DNA from: Prochlorococcus sp. AG-409-L18
GTDB lineage: Bacteria > Cyanobacteriota > Cyanobacteriia > PCC-6307 > Cyanobiaceae
Direction of reading: 5' to 3'
Length of the DNA stretch: 40,397 nt
Assembly: GCA_003215535.1 (NCBI GenBank)
Contig: QCKG01000016.1
Span: 1-40,397, forward strand
In this document: positions 35,345 to 40,397 of the stretch, piece by piece
Numbering within the stretch: the first letter of the stretch is position 1
How the letters are laid out: every line of letters starts with the position of its first letter
Made by a program: the position numbers and the translations under genes
Notes under the pieces: generated by a model
What the model was told of the DNA's origin: nothing
Database searches by the model: none
What the model saw: the letters and a program-made list of their open reading frames with translations, nothing else

Positions 35345-36634
35345 GTGGACCAGAAGCGTGAATTCTTTCTTAAGGCTTGGGTCCCTCGTGGCTTGGTTTG
35401 TTTGGCAGAAAATATTGAAGAGCCAAGAGTTACTTCTGAGGGACTTTGTCCTCTTAAGATTGGATGGGAGGCAGGACGGATCTCATCGATAGGATTAATT
35501 GATGATCTAGAAGCCTTTCCTTCTAATCTCCTACTTCCGAGACTTTTGGAACCCCATGCTCATTTAGATAAAGCATTTACCTGGAGAAAGTTTCCTAATT
35601 TGCTTGGAAGATATAACAATGCCTTGGAATTGAACCTTAAGGAGTTTCAAACTCGTACCTTTTCTTCTGTTAGGGAAAGAGCCAAGAATGCCCTTTTCTT
35701 AGCTTTAAGGCATGGTGTAAGAGCACTTCGAAGTCATGTAGATAGCATTGGGCCTTCTTCAGAAGCAAGTTGGGAAGTCTTGCTTGATTTAAGAAAAGAA
35801 TGGAAATCTTTTATAGATCTGCAATTAGTGGCTTTGGTCCCTTTGGAGTATTGGAGTACTCGGCAGGGGGAAATTTTGGCTGCTCGGGTTGCTTCCTGTG
35901 GAGGTTTATTTGGAGGTGTTTTTGCTCCTCCATTTAATGGTAATAATGATAATTCTAGATTAATTAAACTCCTCAAACTTGCTAATAAATTTGGATGTGC
36001 AATTGACCTTCATATTGATGAGTCTCAAATAAATCCTGCAGCTGGATTGCAGCAATTGATCCATGCTCTTAAGCAGCTAAAAATTACAGTTCCAATTACT
36101 TGTAGTCATTCCAGCAGCATGGGACTTTTGCCTTCTAATCGATTGAGAAGACTTGCTGAGCAATTAGAGATTTACGGGGTAAATGTAATAGCTCTTCCAT
36201 TGACTAATGCTTGGTTACTAGGCCGTAACGCTAGGGCTACATCATGTAAAAGACCTTTGGCGCCTATTCAACAACTTCAGCAAGCTGGTGTCACAGTCGC
36301 AGTTGGTGGAGACAATGTTCAGGACCCTTGGTTCCCGATTGGGAATTTTGATCCTATTGCACTGATGGCTTATGCATTGCCTATTGCTCAGTTAGCTCCA
36401 TGGCAAAGGCTTGGCTTGGCACCATTCACTACCTCAGCTGCTTATCTAATGGGTCTTGATTGGGACGGAACAATTAAACTAGGTAGCCCTGCTGACTTAC
36501 TTGTATTAGAAGCAGATAGTTGGGTGGGTGCTTTGGCTGCACCACCTTCCAGGAAGGTCCTGGTTGCAGGAAGGTGGTTAGATGATACAAGTATTTCTCA
36601 TCAAAACTTTAATAATTTTTGGACTAATGAATAG
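35345..36634 (+). CDS. Cytosine-deaminase-like amidohydrolase
   Basis: The 429-residue metal-dependent hydrolase resembles the cytosine deaminase / N-isopropylammelide hydrolase branch. Metal ligands are in LLEPHAHLDKAFTW (His71, His73), CAIDLHIDESQIN (His about 223), the CSHSSSMG histidine (about 255) and VAVGGDNVQDPWFPIGNFDP (Asp about 321). The end DWDGTIKLGSPADLLVLEAD is the usual amidohydrolase composite-domain return. The start is GTG 35345. It overlaps the next gene by 8 nt (ATGAATAG), so the two are translationally coupled. The substrate cannot be told: a cyclic amide or nucleobase-like ring is likely, with a joint pathway with the oxidase (inference). Confidence 0.85.
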   Translation: MDQKREFFLKAWVPRGLVCLAENIEEPRVTSEGLCPLKIGWEAGRISSIGLIDDLEAFPSNLLLPRLLEPHAHLDKAFTWRKFPNLLGRYNNALELNLKEFQTRTFSSVRERAKNALFLALRHGVRALRSHVDSIGPSSEASWEVLLDLRKEWKSFIDLQLVALVPLEYWSTRQGEILAARVASCGGLFGGVFAPPFNGNNDNSRLIKLLKLANKFGCAIDLHIDESQINPAAGLQQLIHALKQLKITVPITCSHSSSMGLLPSNRLRRLAEQLEIYGVNVIALPLTNAWLLGRNARATSCKRPLAPIQQLQQAGVTVAVGGDNVQDPWFPIGNFDPIALMAYALPIAQLAPWQRLGLAPFTTSAAYLMGLDWDGTIKLGSPADLLVLEADSWVGALAAPPSRKVLVAGRWLDDTSISHQNFNNFWTNE

Positions 36635-37970
36635 ACATCTCAGATTGAGAGAACTCAGGGAAGAGCTTTGCAATTGTAAGGATTTGAAGTTGTTTGACAC
36701 GGCTTCAGATCGTGAGAAGTTTTCTCGTGATTTTTTTGATTACTCTCCTGTATTGAAAAAAAAGTTTGAAGGTTGCTTGGCCGAACTTGTTGTGAAGCCA
36801 ATGCGAATTGAGGCTGTTTCCAGAGTGGCTGAAGCTTGTGGGAAGTATTCGATCCCGTTAACCATTCGAGGTTCAGGGACAGGGAACTATGGGCAATGTG
36901 TTCCACTTCATGGTGGGGTAGTAATGCTGATGGGGGAGCTCAGTCAAATTAGAAATTTCAACCCTCTCAGTGGAGAAGTCACAGTTGAGGCTGGATGTCT
37001 CTTAAGAGATCTTGATGATTACTTGGCTTCATATGGTCGTCAGTTGAGATTACTTCCTAGTACATGGAAGAGTGCCTCTATAGGTGGATTTTTTGCAGGT
37101 GGTTCAGGAGGGATTGGTTCAGTTCGTTGGGGGTTTTTACGAGACCCTGGTCATCTTCTGGGCATTGAGGTCGTAACAGTGAATGATCCTCCCGAGAAGC
37201 TCCAATTGGATTTGAAAGCTGCCGAAGCTCTGAATCATGCTTACGGAACCAATGGAATCATTACTGCATTGACTTTGGCCACTGCCCCTGCAGTTGCTTG
37301 GCAGGAGATCGCAATTGATTGTGACGATTGGGCTCAGGCTTTGGCAGTTCTAGAAAGTTGCTCAAAAGCAGCTGTTGAAATGCATTTATGTACTTTGCTT
37401 GAAAATAGGATTATTGAGCAAATCCCTCTTTGGAGCGGGCCAAGCAGTGGGAAACATAGGCTGCTGATACTAGTCGCTCCAGCTGGGGTTCGCACATTGG
37501 AACGATTAGCTGTTGATGTTGGTGCCTTTTTTAATTTCTTGGGGCCTGAGAATGTTCGAAGCGGGCAGAGTTTGCGAGAACTTTCTTGGAATCACACGAC
37601 CCTTCATATGCGAAAAGTTGATTCTGGATGGACTTATTTGCAAATGTTGTTGCCTCAACCTGAACTACCATTTATGAAAGCTCTTAATGAGAGTTGGGGT
37701 GATGATTTGTTGTGGCATTTGGAAGCTGTTCGTCAGCAGGGTGCTCAGCGAGTAGCAGCCCTTCCCCTTGTGAAATGGAAAGGATTGAACCTTTTAGAAG
37801 AGATAATGGAAGATTGCACAAAGCTTGGTGCCATTATTTTCAACCCTCATGTGATGACAGTTGAGGATGGGGGGCTTGGCGTAATTGATGGAGATCAGGT
37901 GCAAGCAAAGAGGTTTTATGATCCAGCAGGAATACTCAATCCTGGGAAATTGAGAGGATGGTCTGAATGA
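36627..37970 (+). CDS. FAD-binding oxidoreductase (GlcD/FAD_binding_4 type)
   Basis: The enzyme belongs to the p-cresol methylhydroxylase / vanillyl-alcohol-oxidase FAD family. RIEAVSRVAEACGKYSIPLT (about 63-82), TIRGSGTGNYGQCVPLHGGV (FAD diphosphate loop), GEVTVEAGCLLRDLDDYLAS and SASIGGFFAGGSGGIGSVRW (about 153-172) match the FAD-binding_4 domain; FYDPAGILNPGKLRG is the common C-terminal mark of GlcD-like enzymes. I choose ATG 36627 (MNRHLRLRELREEL, 447 aa) rather than the in-frame ATG 36582, since 36582-36626 overlaps the amidohydrolase coding region and adds an odd hydrophobic N-terminus. The 8-nt overlap ties it to the amidohydrolase. Substrate unknown, probably a 2-hydroxy acid or similar. 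Convergent with folC (4-bp gap). Confidence 0.88.
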   Translation: MNRHLRLRELREELCNCKDLKLFDTASDREKFSRDFFDYSPVLKKKFEGCLAELVVKPMRIEAVSRVAEACGKYSIPLTIRGSGTGNYGQCVPLHGGVVMLMGELSQIRNFNPLSGEVTVEAGCLLRDLDDYLASYGRQLRLLPSTWKSASIGGFFAGGSGGIGSVRWGFLRDPGHLLGIEVVTVNDPPEKLQLDLKAAEALNHAYGTNGIITALTLATAPAVAWQEIAIDCDDWAQALAVLESCSKAAVEMHLCTLLENRIIEQIPLWSGPSSGKHRLLILVAPAGVRTLERLAVDVGAFFNFLGPENVRSGQSLRELSWNHTTLHMRKVDSGWTYLQMLLPQPELPFMKALNESWGDDLLWHLEAVRQQGAQRVAALPLVKWKGLNLLEEIMEDCTKLGAIIFNPHVMTVEDGGLGVIDGDQVQAKRFYDPAGILNPGKLRGWSE

Positions 37971-37974
37971 TTAA

Positions 37975-39216
37975 TTAGTTAGTCTCAATTAGTTTTTTAG
38001 ATAAGAGATCTCCAATTAAATAAATAGATCCAGCAATGACTGGAGGAGGCTTAGGCCATTTATCTTTTGATAGAAGTGTTAAAAGGACTTCTTCTACATT
38101 ATTTGCTTGAAATAATTGACTTGATAGTTCAGGACATGTTTTTACAAGACTGGCTTTTGTCCAACTTAAATGATTGGGGATTGGGACGATCCAAGCGTGA
38201 TCTCTTGGATCTATTAAGTTGCGCAGCATTCCAGGGCCGGCTTTGTTGACTTGTATTCCAAGAATCCAATGCACGCCCTTAACTTGATTGGCCCATTTTT
38301 TTCGTTCCTCAGCAAGTTGGCTCGCTGAGGGAGGATTGTGGGCTACATCTATTATTAATGGAAGCTTATTCCAGTTGGCTGACTGCATCCTTGCTGGCCA
38401 TTTTGCAAGAGCTAGACCTCTTCTAATCGTGGATTCTTCTATTTCCCAGTCTAGGAGTTTTAAGGCCTCTAAAACACCCTTTGCTACAGCAGCATTTTCT
38501 CTTTGAATAGTTCCTGCAAGTCCAAGCTCCCATTGTTTAGTTAGTGGAGGAACCCATATCAAGTTGGCTTCTTGTTTGGTTGTTATTGACTCGAGAACCT
38601 TTTCAACTTTTGGGTCTTGCCTTGAGCTGATAACTATGCTGCCTTGATTTATTACGGCTGCTTTTTCTTTGGCAATATCCTCTAAACTTTCTCCAAGATA
38701 TTCGCAGTGATCTAAGCCTATTGAGGCAATCGCAATAATGGGTCTTTTGGGGTGGGCAGTTGTTGCATCCAGTCTTCCGCCTAATCCTGCTTCTAAAACT
38801 AATAGTTCTACATTCTTTGAGTTAAAATGATCAAAGGCTACGGCAATTAATATCTCAAAAGGGCTTAGTTTGTTTCTCTTTGCAATTGGTTTAAGAGCTT
38901 CTATTCTTTTCCTTAGCTCCTCTGAGGAAATAGAGTTCCCATTTGTTTGAATTCTTTCTGTCCAGCTAACCAAGTGTGGAGAGGTAGTAACACCTGCGCT
39001 AATACCTGCTTCTTTTAGGCAACTTTGCAGGAAGCTTGCTATAGAACCTTTGCCATTGGTTCCAACTATTTGAATAGCAGGAATCGAATGGCAAGGATTT
39101 CCCATATCTTGAAGGCAAGCTTTTATGCGATCAAGTCCAAGATCTATTACTTTATTTTCTACATTTGGAAATAAATCATTTAGATTATCTTTATCGTAAA
39201 TGGCTGGATTTCCCAA
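37975..39216 (-). CDS. folC: Folylpolyglutamate synthase / dihydrofolate synthase
   Basis: The 413-residue Mur-ligase-like enzyme adds Glu to folates. IQIVGTNGKGSIASFLQSCL (about 48-67) is the P-loop with the family's GTNGKGS, VTTSPHLVSWTERIQTNGN follows, and VELLVLEAGLGGRLDATTAH (about 135-154) with GLDHCEYLGESLEDIAKEKA (about 166-185) carry the Mur-type ATP and metal contacts. PLIIDVAHNPPSASQLAEER (about 287-306) opens the C-terminal domain. Start is TTG 39216, directly after the argD stop TAA (39219-39217) in the same frame, so no upstream start is possible; a downstream start is less likely because it would trim the conserved N-terminal helix. Confidence 0.95.
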   Translation of the reverse strand: MGNPAIYDKDNLNDLFPNVENKVIDLGLDRIKACLQDMGNPCHSIPAIQIVGTNGKGSIASFLQSCLKEAGISAGVTTSPHLVSWTERIQTNGNSISSEELRKRIEALKPIAKRNKLSPFEILIAVAFDHFNSKNVELLVLEAGLGGRLDATTAHPKRPIIAIASIGLDHCEYLGESLEDIAKEKAAVINQGSIVISSRQDPKVEKVLESITTKQEANLIWVPPLTKQWELGLAGTIQRENAAVAKGVLEALKLLDWEIEESTIRRGLALAKWPARMQSANWNKLPLIIDVAHNPPSASQLAEERKKWANQVKGVHWILGIQVNKAGPGMLRNLIDPRDHAWIVPIPNHLSWTKASLVKTCPELSSQLFQANNVEEVLLTLLSKDKWPKPPPVIAGSIYLIGDLLSKKLIETN

Positions 39217-40397
39217 TTAATTTGTGCGAAGTAATGAGGTCTCAATTCTTTTGATAATTTGTTTTACCTCTTGTTTGTTTATTATAAGTGGTGGGACGAA
39301 ACGAACTACCTTTTCCCCAGCAGCTATTACTAGAAGCTGTTCATTAAGTGCATTTTTAACGATATCCATGGCTGTAAGATTCGTTTGCCTTTGAAGTACT
39401 AAACCTTGTAATAATCCAATACCTCTCACCTCTTTAAGTTGATTTGGGAACCTTTTTACAAGTTGAGTTAGTCCCTCTCTTAATTGGTTTCCTCTCTGCT
39501 CAACATTTGTCAAGAGATTCCTTCTTTCGATTTCGGTCGCCACGGTTAGTGCAGCTTTGCAAGCAAAAGGGTTGCCTCCAAATGTGCTTGCATGATCGCC
39601 AGGTGCAAACAAATCAGCATGACGCTTAACAAGCAATGCTCCTATCGCATGACCTCCGCCTAACCCTTTAGCGCTTGTGAAGGCATCTGGTTCAATACCT
39701 AGATTTTCATATCCCCACCATCTCCCAGTCCTGCCCATCCCTGTTTGCACCTCATCTAAAATGAGCAAAATCTGATGTTGTTTGCAAACATCGCTCAACT
39801 GTTTAAAAAACTCCTTCTCTCCTGGATTAACTCCTCCCTCTCCTTGAATTGGCTCGATTAATACTCCAGCTATAAGTGGGCCATTTGCTTCTAAACGATT
39901 AATTAAGGTCTTAAGAAATGTAATGTCGTTGTATGGAAAAAATTGAAACCCCTCTACAAGAGGTTCAAATCCTTTGTGATATTTAGGTTGTCCAGATGCA
40001 CTTATGGCTGCAAGAGTTCTTCCGTGGAAGCTCTCTTTGGCTGAAAGAATGATTGGCCGTTTAATTCCTCTATGCTTTTGCCCATACTTACGAAGTAGTT
40101 TAATTGCGGATTCATTTGCTTCTGCACCGCTATTGCAGAAGAAGACTGCTTCAGCACAACTGTGATTGACAAGCCAATTCGCAAGGGCTTCTTGTTCAGG
40201 GATTTTATAAAGATTGGAGACGTGCTGAATTTTATTTAGTTGGAGGACAAGAGCTCTGCGGAGTGCATTATCACTATGGCCAAGGCTGCAGGTCGCTATC
40301 CCAGCGACTGCGTCAAGAAACCTCCGCCCCTTTTCGTCCCAAACCCAACAGCCTTTCCCCCTTTCAAGCGAAACAGGAAGACGTTGATAAGTCTCCA
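39217..40397 (-). CDS. argD: Acetylornithine aminotransferase, N-terminus beyond right edge
   Basis: The minus-strand frame is open from the right edge to the TAA at 39219-39217, about 393 codons, with no ATG in between; the short start TTG at 39798 is only an internal Leu. Motifs: WVWDEKGRRFLDAVAGIATC, SLGHSDNALRRAL, VFFCNSGAEANESAIKLLRK (about 95 residues in), SAKESFHGRTLAAISASGQP, AGVLIEPIQGEGGVNPGEKE, LLILDEVQTGMGRTGRWWGY and TSAKGLGGGHAIGALLV with the PLP Lys in SAKG. These define the class III aminotransferase ArgD (or the closely related ornithine/LysN enzymes). It acts in arginine synthesis. It is directly followed by folC, without spacer. Confidence 0.95.
   Translation of the reverse strand, partial: ETYQRLPVSLERGKGCWVWDEKGRRFLDAVAGIATCSLGHSDNALRRALVLQLNKIQHVSNLYKIPEQEALANWLVNHSCAEAVFFCNSGAEANESAIKLLRKYGQKHRGIKRPIILSAKESFHGRTLAAISASGQPKYHKGFEPLVEGFQFFPYNDITFLKTLINRLEANGPLIAGVLIEPIQGEGGVNPGEKEFFKQLSDVCKQHQILLILDEVQTGMGRTGRWWGYENLGIEPDAFTSAKGLGGGHAIGALLVKRHADLFAPGDHASTFGGNPFACKAALTVATEIERRNLLTNVEQRGNQLREGLTQLVKRFPNQLKEVRGIGLLQGLVLQRQTNLTAMDIVKNALNEQLLVIAAGEKVVRFVPPLIINKQEVKQIIKRIETSLLRTN

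Noticed and set aside
39217-39798. A short 193-codon gene starting at TTG 39798
   Set aside because: The frame is open further upstream to the window edge with typical ArgD motifs, so this start is internal to argD.

Overview
The window looks like a chromosomal segment of a low-light Prochlorococcus or a close marine picocyanobacterium. The reasons are the AT-rich, tightly packed sequence, a clpR-clpP3 pair, ftsQ and ftsZ near ddl without ftsA, a YacL-type PIN/TRAM protein, a DUF1651 protein, and many tiny orphan proteins. The assignment rests on gene content and gene order read by eye. No search was run.

Left part (1 to about 4.4 kb): a loose, AT-rich accessory stretch. It holds the start of an exported protein cut by the left edge, a DUF1651 protein, a zinc-ribbon fragment, a VTT/DedA-type membrane protein, and small coiled-coil proteins, including a 51-residue one at 3350-3505 that is easily missed. 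Large parts are non-coding or decayed.

Middle part (4.5 to 22.15 kb): an accessory island that appears devoted to surface glycans or protein glycosylation. It carries a sulfotransferase, a TM2-domain protein, a GT-C-like membrane glycosyltransferase, a SAM methyltransferase, a DUF5672 protein, a decayed hexapeptide acetyltransferase, a TPR protein, two large TPR-GT41 (O-GlcNAc-transferase-like) proteins, two paralogous DUF616-like putative glycosyltransferases, and a polyprenyl-phosphate sugar transferase at the right border. The duplicated GT41 and DUF616-like genes form a rearranged pair of modules. The two GT41 proteins differ from the usual active-site pattern at different positions: one has lost the HTTxxD signature, the other the His of the FxxHP-type motif.

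Right part (22.1 to 40.4 kb): compact, conserved core chromosome. On the minus strand in transcription order it reads argD (cut by the right edge), folC; then tRNA-His, miaB, ddl, a small membrane protein, ftsQ, a membrane J-domain protein, ftsZ; then panB; then the PIN/TRAM protein, clpR, clpP3; then ilvC, cobD. Plus-strand genes are hemW, the SRP RNA gene (ffs), and an amidohydrolase/FAD-oxidase gene pair. Several convergent or tandem genes overlap; the most striking is an 89-nt antisense coding overlap of hemW and panB.

The best candidate for something undescribed is the duplicated TPR-GT41 plus DUF616-like module at 13.98-20.85 kb, sitting in a surface-glycan island that ends in a lipid-linked sugar transferase.
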